64,000 nucleotides of DNA, taken from contig NZ_JAHXRW010000001.1 in NCBI RefSeq assembly GCF_019429625.1, forward strand, positions 248,001 through 312,000, written 5' to 3'. This document shows, one piece after another, positions 19,141 to 28,892 of the stretch. The DNA is from Celeribacter sp. PS-C1. GTDB lineage: Bacteria > Pseudomonadota > Alphaproteobacteria > Rhodobacterales > Rhodobacteraceae. Both the position numbers and the translations under genes were made by a program. The notes beneath the pieces are model-generated. The model did not search any database and had not been told where the DNA came from. It worked only from the letters and a program-made list of their open reading frames with translations. Position 1 is the first letter of the stretch. Each line of letters begins with the position of its first letter.

Positions 19141-20334
19141 ATGGTTTCCACCACCTCCGTCTCGTCCGGCACCCGTCCGGGGATCGTTCTCTTTGCGCTC
19201 GCCATGGGCGGGTTCGCGATTGGCACGACCGAATTTGCCAGCATGAGCCTGTTGCCCTTCATGGCAGAGGGGCTCGGCATTGATGAGGCGACGGCCAGTC
19301 GTTTGATTTCCGCCTATGCTCTGGGGGTTGTCGTCGGCGCGCCGCTTATTGCGGTGGCGGCGGCGCGGATTGAACGGCGGGTCTTGCTCATCGGGTTGAT
19401 GGTGATGTTTTGCCTCACCCATATTCTCTCCGCATTGGCACCGACCTATCAGATCATGCTTTTGGCGCGATTCTTGAGTGGTATGCCGCACGGCGCCTAT
19501 TTCGGTGTTGCGGCTTTGATGGCCGCTTCTCTTGAGGGGCCGAACCAGCGTGGCAAGGCGGTGGCGCGGTTGATGCTTGGCCTCACCATTGCGACCATCG
19601 TCGGCGTGCCTGTCGCCAATGTGTTGGGGCAGACCATCGGGTGGCGTTGGGCCTTCGCTCTGGTCGGTGTTTTGGCGGCTGTGACCGGGGTCATGATCCT
19701 GATCTTCGCGCCGGAAACCGCGCGTGACACGAATTCGAACGCATTGCGCGAACTCAGCGCGCTCAAGAACCGGCAGGTGCTATTGACGCTGTTGAGCGGT
19801 GCCATCGGATTTGGTGGTTTCTTCGCCTTTTACACCTATCTCGCCTCTACGCTGATTGAAGTGACGCAGGTTAAGGAAGCCTCAATTCCGCTGTATTTGG
19901 GTCTCATGGGGTTTGGCATGACGCTTGGTACTCTTGTTGCCGGATGGGCGGCGGACCGGGCGCTGAACTTTGCGGTTTTTGCGACGCTGATCGTGAATAT
20001 CGCCTTGCTGTCACTGTTCCCGCGGATCGCTGATATGCCCTATGCCATGGTCGCGATGGTTTTGGCGATGGGGGTGGCGAATGGCTATCCGATCCTACTT
20101 CAAACCCGGCTCATGGACGTCGCCCGCGATGCGCAGGCGCTGGCAGCGACGTTGCACCATGCGGCGTTCAATGCGGCCAATGCTTTGGGGCCCTATGTTG
20201 CCTCGATCTACATTGCCAAGGGCTATGGATTTCCCTCGGCGGGCTATGTCGGGGCGGCTTTGACCTTTGGCGGTGTTGTACTTTATGCCATCACGGTTCT
20301 GGATCACCGGCGGTCTTGGCAGGACAGTCACTGA
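19141..20334 (+). CDS. MFS transporter, AraJ/YdhP-like exporter
   Basis: This 397-residue protein has about twelve membrane helices. It carries the DHA1-family opening (ALAMGGFAIGTTEFASMSLLP), characteristic of AraJ/YdhP/PbuE-type exporters, and the loop motif ARFLSGMPHGAYFGVAALMAA. These proteins usually export sugars, purine analogues or drugs; the substrate here cannot be read. AAGG lies about ten bases before the ATG. It follows dxs after a hairpin and is probably a separate unit. Confidence 0.87.
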   Translation: MVSTTSVSSGTRPGIVLFALAMGGFAIGTTEFASMSLLPFMAEGLGIDEATASRLISAYALGVVVGAPLIAVAAARIERRVLLIGLMVMFCLTHILSALAPTYQIMLLARFLSGMPHGAYFGVAALMAASLEGPNQRGKAVARLMLGLTIATIVGVPVANVLGQTIGWRWAFALVGVLAAVTGVMILIFAPETARDTNSNALRELSALKNRQVLLTLLSGAIGFGGFFAFYTYLASTLIEVTQVKEASIPLYLGLMGFGMTLGTLVAGWAADRALNFAVFATLIVNIALLSLFPRIADMPYAMVAMVLAMGVANGYPILLQTRLMDVARDAQALAATLHHAAFNAANALGPYVASIYIAKGYGFPSAGYVGAALTFGGVVLYAITVLDHRRSWQDSH

Positions 20335-20339
20335 TTCAG

Positions 20340-21206
20340 CTATTCATCCTGCGCCAAAAGCGCCTTTAGCCCGGTTTTATAGTCCGGATATATGAGCTGA
20401 ACGCCCAGCTCCTGTTTCATCCGGTCGTTTCGCACCTTTTTGCTTTCGGCATAAAAGCTGCGGGCCATAGATGTCATCTCGGCGGTTTCAAAGTCTTCCT
20501 CGGGCGGCAGAGGCAGGCCCAAAAGTTTGGCGGCATAGCCAATGACCTCTTGGGGTGGCACGGGGAGATCGTCGCAGACGTTATAAATTCCGCTGGATTG
20601 GGGTCTTTCTAATGAGGCTTCAAGTACCTGCGCGATGTCCTCGACATGGATGCGCGAGAAAATCTGACCCGGTTTCACAATCCGGCGCGCGGTGCCGTTG
20701 CGGACTTTGGCAAATGGGCCGCGGCCCGGGCCATAGATGCCCGCGAGGCGAAAAATAGAGAGATTGAGACCCAAATCCTGCGCAATCGCCTGCCAATCGG
20801 CTTCGGCTTGCATTCGCGCTTTGCCACGTTTGGTGCCAGGGGTAAGCGGCGTGGTCTCATCGACCCAATCGCCGCCGTGGTCGCCATAGACCCCCGTGGT
20901 CGACAGGTAGCCAACCCACTGTAGATTGGGCGCGGCTTCAATCAACTGTTCACGATAGTCACGCAAAAACGGATCGCCCTCGGTATCGGGGCCCGCAGAA
21001 ATCAAAAGATGGGTCGCGTGACCGAGTTGGGCTGGAATAGGGTCTATTTCAAGCAAAAGTGGCTCGACGCCGTCAGTGTCAAACTGCTGTGCCTTTGCCG
21101 GGTTACGCGTGGTGCCAATGATGTCCCAGCCTTGCGGGATCAGACGTCGTGCGAGTGCTTGCGCGCTATAGCCATGTCCAAAGGAAAACAGTTTGGGGCG
21201 GGTCAT
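20340..21206 (-). CDS. NAD-dependent epimerase family protein, YeeZ-like
   Basis: This 288-residue protein is an extended-SDR relative of YeeZ. The nucleotide-binding motif is degenerate (FGHGYSAQALARRL), followed by GTTRNPAK, a YLSTTGVYGDHGGDWVDE segment and FRLAGIYGPGRGPF. Activity in known YeeZ-type proteins is poorly defined. I start at the ATG at 21206 (MTRPKLFSFGHG); an upstream in-frame start would add 25 residues rich in Pro and Arg with no family likeness. Confidence 0.85.
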   Translation of the reverse strand: MTRPKLFSFGHGYSAQALARRLIPQGWDIIGTTRNPAKAQQFDTDGVEPLLLEIDPIPAQLGHATHLLISAGPDTEGDPFLRDYREQLIEAAPNLQWVGYLSTTGVYGDHGGDWVDETTPLTPGTKRGKARMQAEADWQAIAQDLGLNLSIFRLAGIYGPGRGPFAKVRNGTARRIVKPGQIFSRIHVEDIAQVLEASLERPQSSGIYNVCDDLPVPPQEVIGYAAKLLGLPLPPEEDFETAEMTSMARSFYAESKKVRNDRMKQELGVQLIYPDYKTGLKALLAQDE

Positions 21207-21353
21207 GTGATCTCTTTCTCGGCCTGATGCCGGGCCTTGCGTCTCTGTCGGAGTTGGTCTCAAGTGAGGGGGCTGACACAAGATTGCAAGCGGAAGGCGA
21301 TAATGGGGTCGTCTGGGGCGTTGAGCACCGTTTGTTGCGAAAAGGATATAAAA

Positions 21354-22838
21354 ATGAACAGCAGTTTGAAAAGCCTGATCCTCGAAACAGCGCCCGCGCG
21401 AGAAACCCGGAGTTTTGGCGATCCGGTCGCTGCGGTTGCTTATCTTGAGGAGCTTTATTCAGAGGCCTGTTCGTTCCTGACGGAGAAATTTTCGCTCATC
21501 GCCGGTGGCGCGGAGCCTGAGGCGCGGTATCGAGCCTATTATCCGGAAATTCGCGTGGTTACGACCTCTTATGCGACGATGGACAGCCGCCTGTCTTTCG
21601 GGCACGTGGCCAAGCCGGGCGAATATTCGACGACGATCACGCGGCCGGATTTGTTTCGCAATTATCTCGAACAGCAGATTTCCCAAATCCTGCGCAACCA
21701 TGGCGTGATGGTGCAGATCGGCATTTCGGACACGCCGATGCCGGTGCATTTCGCGGTGGCAAATGACGAGAACATCACCGTGCCGCAGGAGGGCGCGATG
21801 GCTTATCCGCTACGCGATATTTTCGATGTGCCGGATTTGACGACGACCCACGATGATATTGTCAACGGTTTTGACTATACCCATACGGATGGTTCGGGGG
21901 CCTTGGCGCCGTTCATGGCGCAGCGCATTGATTATTCTCTGGCTCGCTTGTCGCATTACACGGCGACGGATGCCTGCCATTTCCAGAACCATGTGCTGTT
22001 CACCAACTACCAGTTCTACGTCTCCGAATTTGAGGCCTATGCGCGCGCGCAACTTGCCGATCCGGAGAGCGGTTACACCAGCTTTGTTTCCACCGGAAAT
22101 GTCGAGATCACTTCGGCTGGTGAAGAGATCCCGCCGACGTCCAAGATGCCGCAGATGCCGACCTATCACCTTAAACGGGCGGATGGATCGGGGGTCACGC
22201 TTGTGAATATTGGCGTTGGGCCGTCGAATGCGAAAACCGCGACGGATCACATCGCTGTCTTGCGACCGCATGCCTGGATCATGGTCGGGCACTGCGCCGG
22301 TCTGCGCAATTCACAGCGGCTCGGGGATTTTGTGCTTGCCCATGCTTATCTTCGGGAAGACCACGTGCTGGATGACGACTTGCCGGTCTGGGTGCCGATC
22401 CCGGCTCTGGCAGAGATTCAGACCTCTCTCGAAGACGCGGTGGAGCAGGTGACCGAACTCGAAGGCTATGAACTCAAGCGCATCATGCGGACGGGCACTG
22501 TGGCGACGATCGACAACCGCAACTGGGAGCTGCGCGATCAATCCGGTCCGGTGCAGCGCCTGTCGCAATCGCGGGCCATTGCGCTCGATATGGAAAGTGC
22601 GACGATCGCAGCGAATGGGTTCCGGTTCCGCGTGCCTTATGGGACACTTCTGTGTGTGTCGGACAAGCCGCTCCACGGTGAGCTGAAATTGCCCGGGATG
22701 GCGTCGGATTTCTATAAATCGCAGGTCTCCCGGCACCTTTTGATTGGCATTCGCTCCATGGAACTGTTGCGCGAAATGCCGATTGAACGCATTCATAGCC
22801 GGAAATTGCGCTCTTTCGAGGAGACAGCCTTCCTTTAA
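21354..22838 (+). CDS. amn: AMP nucleosidase
   Basis: This 494-residue enzyme hydrolyses AMP to adenine and ribose-5-phosphate and helps set adenylate levels. The C-terminal phosphorylase-like domain shows NIGVGPSNAKTATDHIAVLRPHAWIMVGHCAGL and ALDMESATIAANGFRFRVPYGTLLCVSDKPLHGE, both diagnostic for Amn. The N-terminal regulatory domain precedes it. The ATG at 21354 has AAAGGA nine bases upstream. The frame is open to 21237, but that part is not conserved in type. Confidence 0.93.
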   Translation: MNSSLKSLILETAPARETRSFGDPVAAVAYLEELYSEACSFLTEKFSLIAGGAEPEARYRAYYPEIRVVTTSYATMDSRLSFGHVAKPGEYSTTITRPDLFRNYLEQQISQILRNHGVMVQIGISDTPMPVHFAVANDENITVPQEGAMAYPLRDIFDVPDLTTTHDDIVNGFDYTHTDGSGALAPFMAQRIDYSLARLSHYTATDACHFQNHVLFTNYQFYVSEFEAYARAQLADPESGYTSFVSTGNVEITSAGEEIPPTSKMPQMPTYHLKRADGSGVTLVNIGVGPSNAKTATDHIAVLRPHAWIMVGHCAGLRNSQRLGDFVLAHAYLREDHVLDDDLPVWVPIPALAEIQTSLEDAVEQVTELEGYELKRIMRTGTVATIDNRNWELRDQSGPVQRLSQSRAIALDMESATIAANGFRFRVPYGTLLCVSDKPLHGELKLPGMASDFYKSQVSRHLLIGIRSMELLREMPIERIHSRKLRSFEETAFL

Positions 22839-22972
22839 TGAGGGTTTTTTCGCTCAAAATCCGGGAAAAAGCTTCAGATCAGTACACTAGGCGTTGTGCG
22901 CACCCTCAATATTCGCTTAGAAATGCGCAATAACCCCCAAATCGAAGGGGGGCGTACGAGGAGTATACAGAC

Positions 22973-23260
22973 ATGACGAAACCGATGACCAAAACCCAGC
23001 TCGTGGCTGCACTCGCCGAAGAAATGGGTTCTGACAAGAAATCCGCTGGCGCTGCGCTCGAGGCGATCACCTCCCTCATCACCAAAGAAGTCTCCGCCGG
23101 TGGCGCTGTGACTCTTCCCGGCGTTGGCAAAATCTATTGCCGTGAGCGTCCGGAGCGCATGGTGCGTAACCCGCAGACCGGTGCGCAGATGAAGAAAGAA
23201 GCCGACAAGGTCGTGAAAATGACCATCGCAAAAGCGCTGAAAGACAGCGTGAACGGCTAA
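22973..23260 (+). CDS. HU-family DNA-binding protein
   Basis: This 95-residue histone-like protein has the HU fold: helical dimer body MTKTQLVAALAEEMGSDKKSAGAALEAI, then the beta arm with RNPQTGAQM in place of the usual RNPATG. It bends and packs DNA as a homodimer or with another HU. AGGAG lies about ten bases before the ATG, and a clear terminator follows at 23281. It is a stand-alone gene, probably well expressed. Confidence 0.92.
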   Translation: MTKPMTKTQLVAALAEEMGSDKKSAGAALEAITSLITKEVSAGGAVTLPGVGKIYCRERPERMVRNPQTGAQMKKEADKVVKMTIAKALKDSVNG

Positions 23261-23280
23261 GTCTTTCTGACTGATTGTTC

Positions 23281-23310
23281 AAAAGGGTCGCGCTGGTCGC
23301 GGCCCTTTTT
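23281..23310 (+). terminator. Intrinsic terminator after the HU gene
   Basis: AAAAGGGTCGCG pairs with CGCGGCCCTTTTT (one G-T wobble) around a five-base loop, followed by a T run. Confidence 0.9.
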
Positions 23311-23361
23311 CGTTTCCGGTTCGTTTCTGGCGGGTCCTGTATTGCGAAGTGGAAACAGACC

Positions 23362-24315
23362 CTAAACCACCAGAAACAGCACGATGTTGAGCGTGATGAA
23401 TGCCGCAAGCGTGTTGACGAGGATTGACAGAGAGGCCAGCGCGCCGCGTCCGACCTCTTGGGCAAACAGGGCGGCGATGGCCATGGTCGGAAGCGCCGCG
23501 GAGATTAGTGCAGCTGTTCGCAGGTCCGGGTCCAGAGTGATGCCAAAACGCGCGACCAGAAAGATCACAAGCGCAGTGCAAAGGGGCATGACGACCAGCT
23601 TGCCCACGGCGGCCTGACCGGCCAGACGCAGGTTGCCTTCAAAAGACAGTCCCACAAGCGAGCCACCAATGACAAAAAGTGCGACGGCGGAGGCGGAGCC
23701 CGCCACCAGATCGATGAGTTTGTGAACCGGGCCGGGTAGGGACAGGCCAAGTGCGGAAATGACAAAGCCAAGGATAATGGCGATGATCAGCGGGCGTTTG
23801 ATCAGGTTTCTCAGGACTTGCCCGAATTGTTGAAGAGCGTTGCCTTTGCGATCTTCACGCGGCTTGCCGGCTTCGATGGCCATCAGCGCAAGGGGGACAA
23901 AGATGATGTTTTCGACGAGGAAGTTCATCGCCAGAATGATCCCGGCATGGTCGGGGACCAGCATGAGAAACATCGGATAGCCGATAAAGCCTGTGTTCGG
24001 GCAATAGGAAATCATCATCACCACACCGCGCCGTCCCGGATCGGTGGCAATGGAGAACCAGAGAAACATCAGCCCTGCGGTCAAAAGGCCGGAAAACAGG
24101 TAGACGGAGATGTAATCGAAGTGGACGACTTCTGAAATCGGACGCGATGCTATGGCGCCGAAAACCAAGGCGGGCAGGGCAAAATTCATCACCCAGCCGC
24201 CGAGAATGCTCATGTCTTGCGGGCGAAAAACGCCCTTTGTGACCGTCGCATAGCCGATGGCGACCATGGCGAAGATCGGGAATGTGATGCCTAAGATTGC
24301 GAGAAGCTCAGCCAA
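23362..24315 (-). CDS. AEC-family (auxin efflux carrier-like) transporter
   Basis: This 317-residue protein has about ten membrane helices with the AEC features [30 protein letters not shown] and [11 protein letters not shown]. Relatives move malonate, malate or similar organic acids; the direction and substrate here are unknown. The likely start is a TTG at 24315 that overlaps the aroC stop by eight bases, giving translational coupling. A GTG at 24378 inside aroC is the alternative. Confidence 0.82.
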   Translation of the reverse strand: MAELLAILGITFPIFAMVAIGYATVTKGVFRPQDMSILGGWVMNFALPALVFGAIASRPISEVVHFDYISVYLFSGLLTAGLMFLWFSIATDPGRRGVVMMISYCPNTGFIGYPMFLMLVPDHAGIILAMNFLVENIIFVPLALMAIEAGKPREDRKGNALQQFGQVLRNLIKRPLIIAIILGFVISALGLSLPGPVHKLIDLVAGSASAVALFVIGGSLVGLSFEGNLRLAGQAAVGKLVVMPLCTALVIFLVARFGITLDPDLRTAALISAALPTMAIAALFAQEVGRGALASLSILVNTLAAFITLNIVLFLVV

Positions 24316-25408
24316 TGTGACCGCGGAGCCCCTCGCCGACTTGACCGCGATGCAGCAGCAGATGATCGAGGAGCACACAGGCCATCATCGCCTCGCCCAC
24401 AGGCACAGCACGGATACCGACGCAAGGATCGTGGCGGCCCTTGGTGATCAGATCGGTGTCTTCGCCAGCCTTCGTCACTGTTTTGCGCGGCGTCAGGATA
24501 GAAGATGTCGGTTTAACGGCGAAGCGCACGACGACATCCTGACCCGTGGAAATCCCACCAAGAATCCCCCCCGCGTGATTAGACCCGTACTCAGGCCCGT
24601 TCGGCCCCATTCGGATTTCATCGGCATTTTCTTCGCCGGTGAGACAGGCGGAGTTCATCCCCTCGCCAATTTCCACCCCTTTGACGGCGTTGATCGACAT
24701 CATCGAGGCGGCCAAATCAGTGTCTAACTTGGCATAAATCGGCGCACCGAGGCCCGCTGGCAGGCCCTTGGCCACCACTTCGACCACTGCGCCGACGGAG
24801 GAGCCGTTTTTGCGAATTTCGCCGAGGTAGTCGGCCCATGTGTCCGCGGTCGCGGCAGAGGGCACCCAGAACGGGTTGTTGTCGATCTCGGCCATGTCGC
24901 GCGGACCCTCGATGCCATGCGGGCCGATCTGAGTCATATAGCCTTTGATCTCCAGATCAGGCACCAACTCGGCCAAAACTGCCCGAGCGACCCCGCCAGC
25001 GGCAACGCGCGCCGCAGTTTCCCGCGCCGAAGACCGCCCGCCGCCGCGATAATCGCGGATGCCGTATTTCTGGAAATAGGTGATGTCGGCGTGACCGGGA
25101 CGAAACGCCTGCGCAATCTCGCCGTAGTCTTTCGAACGCTGGTCCGTGTTGCGGATCATCAACTGAATCGGCGTGCCGGTGGTCTTGCCCTCGAACACAC
25201 CAGAGAGGATTTCCACCTGATCGGGCTCGCGCCGCTGGGTGGTGAACTTCGACGTGCCGGGTTTGCGTTTGTCGAGCCAGACCTGAAGCATCTCCTCACT
25301 GACCTCAATGCCCGGAGGGCAACCATCGACCGTGGCGCCCAAAGCGGGTCCGTGGCTTTCACCCCAGGTGGTGAAGCGGAAAAGATGTCCGAATGTGTTC
25401 ATGCTCAT
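24308..25408 (-). CDS. aroC: Chorismate synthase
   Basis: This 366-residue FMN-dependent enzyme makes chorismate from EPSP, the last common step to aromatic amino acids, folate and quinones. Diagnostic segments are [19 protein letters not shown] near the start and [36 protein letters not shown] in the middle; RRGDP-type contacts also appear near the end ([15 protein letters not shown]). Normal length. The downstream AEC transporter gene overlaps its 3' end. Confidence 0.97.
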   Translation of the reverse strand: MSMNTFGHLFRFTTWGESHGPALGATVDGCPPGIEVSEEMLQVWLDKRKPGTSKFTTQRREPDQVEILSGVFEGKTTGTPIQLMIRNTDQRSKDYGEIAQAFRPGHADITYFQKYGIRDYRGGGRSSARETAARVAAGGVARAVLAELVPDLEIKGYMTQIGPHGIEGPRDMAEIDNNPFWVPSAATADTWADYLGEIRKNGSSVGAVVEVVAKGLPAGLGAPIYAKLDTDLAASMMSINAVKGVEIGEGMNSACLTGEENADEIRMGPNGPEYGSNHAGGILGGISTGQDVVVRFAVKPTSSILTPRKTVTKAGEDTDLITKGRHDPCVGIRAVPVGEAMMACVLLDHLLLHRGQVGEGLRGHIG

Positions 25409-25568
25409 GGCGGGCTCCTCACGTTGCCCTTGCTTTAGCCGATGTCACTTCTTTGGGCAATCAATGCGATGAGGGGGATGTCGATCTGATTTTTCCCTGC
25501 GAAGGTCTTTGGAAAATACGGGTTTTTATGGGACGCTTGGTCATAGCTTACTTTGTAAGGGGACAAAA

Positions 25569-26936
25569 ATGACTTCTACAGACACACATCAAGGCGCGGG
25601 AGGGGATGGCAAAAAGCTGTCACTTACGGCCAAAATTATGATCGGGATGATCGCCGGGGTGATCCTCGGCGTGATTTTGAACATGGTCGATAACGCGTTT
25701 ATCAACACGCATATCATCGGCGGGTTGTTCGCGATGATCGGCAAGATGTTCGTTAACGCGCTCAAGATGCTCGTCGTACCGTTGGTCTTCTTTTCGCTTT
25801 TGACCGGTGTTACGGGCATTGGAGACATTCGTCTTTTGGGGCGCGTCGGTGGCAAAAGCTTTGGACTTTACCTGATGACCACGGCTCTGGCGATCGGGAT
25901 CGCCATTATCCTTGCGCTGATTATCGGGCCGGGGAACGGTTTTGATATGACCGGCGTCGATACTGGTGGCATCACGGGCCGCGAGGCGCCCACCGTGTGG
26001 GATGTGTTCGCCGCCATCGTGCCGACCAACCCGGTTGCAGCTTTCGCCAGCGGGGAGATGCTTCAGATCATCTTTTATACGATCATTCTGGGCATTGCCG
26101 TTCTGATGCTCGGGCATCGCTCGAAAGGCTTTGTCGAGGGCTGCGAATATATGAACGAGGTGATGATGAAGGTCGTGACCATCGTCATGAGCTTTGCCCC
26201 CATCGGTGTCTTCGTGTTGATCGCCAAGACCTTTACCGAGCAAGGCATCGAATTGTTCGTTCCGGTTTTGGCCTATGTTCTGACTCTGACGGGCGCGCTG
26301 TTCCTGCATCTTTTCGTCACCCTGATGATCATGCTCAAACTGTTCACAGGAATGAGCCCCTTCACCTTCATGGCCAAGATTCGTCCGGCGCAGCTTTTCG
26401 CATTTTCCACGGCGTCTTCAAACGCGACGATTCCCGTCACTTTGCGCTCCGTGACGGAGCGCATGGGGGTCGATAACTCTGTGGCCTCCTTCTGTGTGCC
26501 TTTCGGCGCGACGATCAACATGGACGGCACGGCGATCATGCAGGGTGTTGCGACCGTTTTCCTTGCCAATGTCTACGGCATTGATCTCGGCGTGACGGGC
26601 TATCTGACCGTAATCGCCATGGCCGTCTTGGCCTCTATCGGCACCGCTGGTGTCCCGGGTGTGGGCCTTGTCATGCTTACTATGGTGTTGGGTCAGGTGG
26701 GCCTTCCGATCGAGGGCATCGCACTCATTTTGGGCGTCGATCGTCTCATGGATATGATCCGGACCGCCGTGAACATCACGGGTGATGCGGTTGTCACGAC
26801 CATCGTCGCCAAAGGTGAGGGCAAGGTCGATATGACAGTCTTTAACGATCCAAATGCAGGTCAGATTTCCGAAGATGACATGCATATCGACGAAGCTGTC
26901 GAGGCGGAGCTTGCCGAAGCGGCTCACAAGCATTGA
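25569..26936 (+). CDS. Dicarboxylate/amino acid:cation symporter (DAACS family)
   Basis: This 455-residue protein is a GltP/DctA-type secondary importer, driven by sodium or protons, for glutamate, aspartate or C4-dicarboxylates. The substrate-binding core is visible: a serine-rich hairpin (ASSNATIPVTL), FGATINMDGTAIMQGV, and the second hairpin IGTAGVPGVG. An acidic cytoplasmic tail ends the protein. The ATG at 25569 follows AAGGGG; the frame is open 20 codons further without a ribosome site. It is convergent with the DeoR-type gene. Confidence 0.92.
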   Translation: MTSTDTHQGAGGDGKKLSLTAKIMIGMIAGVILGVILNMVDNAFINTHIIGGLFAMIGKMFVNALKMLVVPLVFFSLLTGVTGIGDIRLLGRVGGKSFGLYLMTTALAIGIAIILALIIGPGNGFDMTGVDTGGITGREAPTVWDVFAAIVPTNPVAAFASGEMLQIIFYTIILGIAVLMLGHRSKGFVEGCEYMNEVMMKVVTIVMSFAPIGVFVLIAKTFTEQGIELFVPVLAYVLTLTGALFLHLFVTLMIMLKLFTGMSPFTFMAKIRPAQLFAFSTASSNATIPVTLRSVTERMGVDNSVASFCVPFGATINMDGTAIMQGVATVFLANVYGIDLGVTGYLTVIAMAVLASIGTAGVPGVGLVMLTMVLGQVGLPIEGIALILGVDRLMDMIRTAVNITGDAVVTTIVAKGEGKVDMTVFNDPNAGQISEDDMHIDEAVEAELAEAAHKH

Positions 26937-26941
26937 GTAAA

Positions 26942-26976
26942 AAGGGCCCTTTCCGATGTGCTTCGGGGAGGGCCTT
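26942..26976 (-). terminator. Terminator after the DeoR-type gene, possibly bidirectional
   Basis: GGCCCTTTCCGA pairs with TCGGGGAGGGCC around TGTGCT (26945-26974). On the minus strand the stem abuts the stop codon of the regulator and is followed by TTTTT, so it should end that gene. The plus strand lacks a comparable T run. Confidence 0.72.
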
Positions 26977-27743
26977 CAAACTTGAATGATCCGGCACTGA
27001 TGCGCGTCGCAGGCTTGTCTTACATCCTCTGAGATCTGGGCACCGGTTACGACGATGTTGTAGTCCCAAAGACGCCCGTGCTGACAGGCCAAATCCAGAT
27101 CATATTTCTCGCGATCCACCACTAGAATCGTCGTTTTGGCGCATTTGGAAATGGCTTTGCGGGCGGTCACTTCCTCGGAATTGTAATCCATGACGGCCCC
27201 CGTTGGGGACAGCCCGCCACAGCTGAAAATCGCAAAATCCACACGGTAGTTTGCAAAAAACTCAAGCGATGCCACGCCGATCAAATCGAGGTCCCGCATC
27301 CGCACCGTGCCGCCCGCCATTTCCACCGAAACCCCCGGCGCGGATTGCAGGGCGCAGACGGCGTGGATGCTATTGGTGGCGATGAACAGGTTCTCGCGCG
27401 AGGCCAGCATCCGTGCGCACTGTTCCACCGTGGTTCCTGTGCCCAAGGCCACGCGGCTGCCATCCGGGATCAGGTTCTTTGCGGCCAAGGCGATGCGTTG
27501 TTTTTCCTGGCGTGAGAGGCTTTCACGCGGCAGGTAGCCGATGTTTTCGCTTTGCTGTCTGAGGCGTGCGGCACCGTTGCGGCGCTGGACCAATCCCGCC
27601 TCATCTAGATCGCGCAAATCCGTGCGAATGGTTTGAACCGACACGCCCAGACGGTCGGACAATTCCGCCGCAGAGAGCTCCCTGTGTTCCGACAGAAGCG
27701 CGATGATACGATCGCGCCGATCCCCCAAATCCAAACGTCTCAT
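26976..27743 (-). CDS. DeoR/GlpR-family transcriptional regulator
   Basis: This 255-residue protein has an N-terminal winged helix (ELSAAELSDRLGVSVQTIRTDLRDLDEAGLVQR). A sugar-phosphate isomerase-like effector domain follows (DGSRVALGTGTTVEQCARML, then the CGGLSPTGAVMDYNSEEVTARKA segment). The class usually senses phosphorylated sugars or polyols and represses neighbouring uptake and use genes. It is divergent from the ABC importer operon, with 180 bases between that contain TTTCG/CGAAA repeats. Start at the ATG at 27743 (MRRLDLGDRR); a longer in-frame opening upstream belongs to the other strand's gene region. Confidence 0.9.
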   Translation of the reverse strand: MRRLDLGDRRDRIIALLSEHRELSAAELSDRLGVSVQTIRTDLRDLDEAGLVQRRNGAARLRQQSENIGYLPRESLSRQEKQRIALAAKNLIPDGSRVALGTGTTVEQCARMLASRENLFIATNSIHAVCALQSAPGVSVEMAGGTVRMRDLDLIGVASLEFFANYRVDFAIFSCGGLSPTGAVMDYNSEEVTARKAISKCAKTTILVVDREKYDLDLACQHGRLWDYNIVVTGAQISEDVRQACDAHQCRIIQV

Positions 27744-27875
27744 GATTTTCCTTCGAAAATGACTTTGAGTTTTATCAAGGTTAGGCGGCTTCGTTTTTTC
27801 GCGCAATATCATTAAAAAAGTTAAGTTTTTGTCACAAAATTGTTGCTCGGTGCGGAAATAAGACCCCTGTCCAAT

Positions 27876-27891
27876 GCTTTCGAACGAAAGC
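27876..27891. promoter_or_regulatory. Putative operator for the DeoR-type regulator
   Basis: GCTTTCG and CGAAAGC form an inverted repeat with a two-base spacer, followed by another CGAAA. Further TTCG...TTCG and TTCGAAAA motifs lie between here and the regulator start (about 27755-27800). GlpR/DeoR-type proteins commonly bind such TTTCG/CGAAA repeats. Position between the two divergent genes supports this; binding is inferred. Confidence 0.5.
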
Positions 27892-27923
27892 GAAATCTTC
27901 AGGCCAAACCGTAGGAGAGCCCC

Positions 27924-28892
27924 ATGAAGACCGTCCTCACCACAACCGCTTTTGCCCTTATGGCCAGCACGGCCATGGCAGACACGATCACCATCTATAC
28001 CTCGCAACCGAACGCCGATGCACAGCAGACTGTCGATGCGTTCATGGCCGCCAATCCCGGCACCGAAGTCGAGTGGGTGCGCGACGGCACCACCAAACTG
28101 ATGGCCCGCCTGCTCGCCGAGATCGAAGCGGGCAATCCGCAACCCGACGTGCTTTTGATCGCCGACACCGTGACGCTCGAGGGCATGGCGCAAGAGGGTC
28201 TGTTGCACGCCTATCAATCGCCCGAAGCCACCAACTATGACGCGGCGCTCTACTCGCCGGAGGGCTACTATTACTCCACGAAGCTGATCACCACCGGCAT
28301 CGTTTACAACACCGGTATTGAAACCGCTCCGACCTCTTGGAAAGACCTCGAAGATGCGTCGATCAAAGGTCAGATCGCCATGCCGTCGCCGCTCTATTCC
28401 GGCGCTGCGCTGATCCATCTTGCCACGCTCACGGGCGATCAGGACCTCGGCTGGGACTACTACGGCAAACTCGCCGCCAACGAGGCCCGCGCTCAGGGCG
28501 GCAATGGCGGCATCTTCAAAGCCGTCGCCGCTGGCGAGAAGCCCTATGGCATGGTCGTTGACTACCTTGCAATCCGCAACAAAGCGGACGGCTCCCCGGT
28601 TGAATTCGTCTTCCCCGAGGAAGGTGTGTCCTATGTGACCGAGCCGGTCGCGATCCTGTCCTCTGCCAAAAACGTCGAGGGCGCCGAGAAATTCGTCGAC
28701 TTCGTGCTGAGCCAAGAAGGTCAGGAACTGGTTCTCGACATGGGCTACATCCCGGCGCGTGATGGCATGGGCGTCCCCGCTGGCTTCCCGGCGCGCGAAG
28801 ACATCAAGCTGATGGCCTTCGACCCGGCTGACGCGCTTGCCAATGCCGAAGAGAACAAGGCGAAATTTACCGAACTGTTCGGCGCAGAATAA
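27924..28892 (+). CDS. Periplasmic substrate-binding protein, FbpA/AfuA-like
   Basis: This 322-residue secreted protein has a clear signal peptide (residues 1-19, ending STAMA). It has the cluster D solute-binding fold opening TITIYTSQPNADAQQTVDAF. Relatives bind ferric iron (FbpA), phosphonates (PhnS) or hexose phosphates (AfuA). The adjacent-tyrosine pair expected for iron in the C-terminal half is not evident (VVDYLAIRNK there), so an organic phosphate is more likely, in line with the phosphatases downstream. Its stop overlaps the permease start by one base. Confidence 0.85.
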   Translation: MKTVLTTTAFALMASTAMADTITIYTSQPNADAQQTVDAFMAANPGTEVEWVRDGTTKLMARLLAEIEAGNPQPDVLLIADTVTLEGMAQEGLLHAYQSPEATNYDAALYSPEGYYYSTKLITTGIVYNTGIETAPTSWKDLEDASIKGQIAMPSPLYSGAALIHLATLTGDQDLGWDYYGKLAANEARAQGGNGGIFKAVAAGEKPYGMVVDYLAIRNKADGSPVEFVFPEEGVSYVTEPVAILSSAKNVEGAEKFVDFVLSQEGQELVLDMGYIPARDGMGVPAGFPAREDIKLMAFDPADALANAEENKAKFTELFGAE

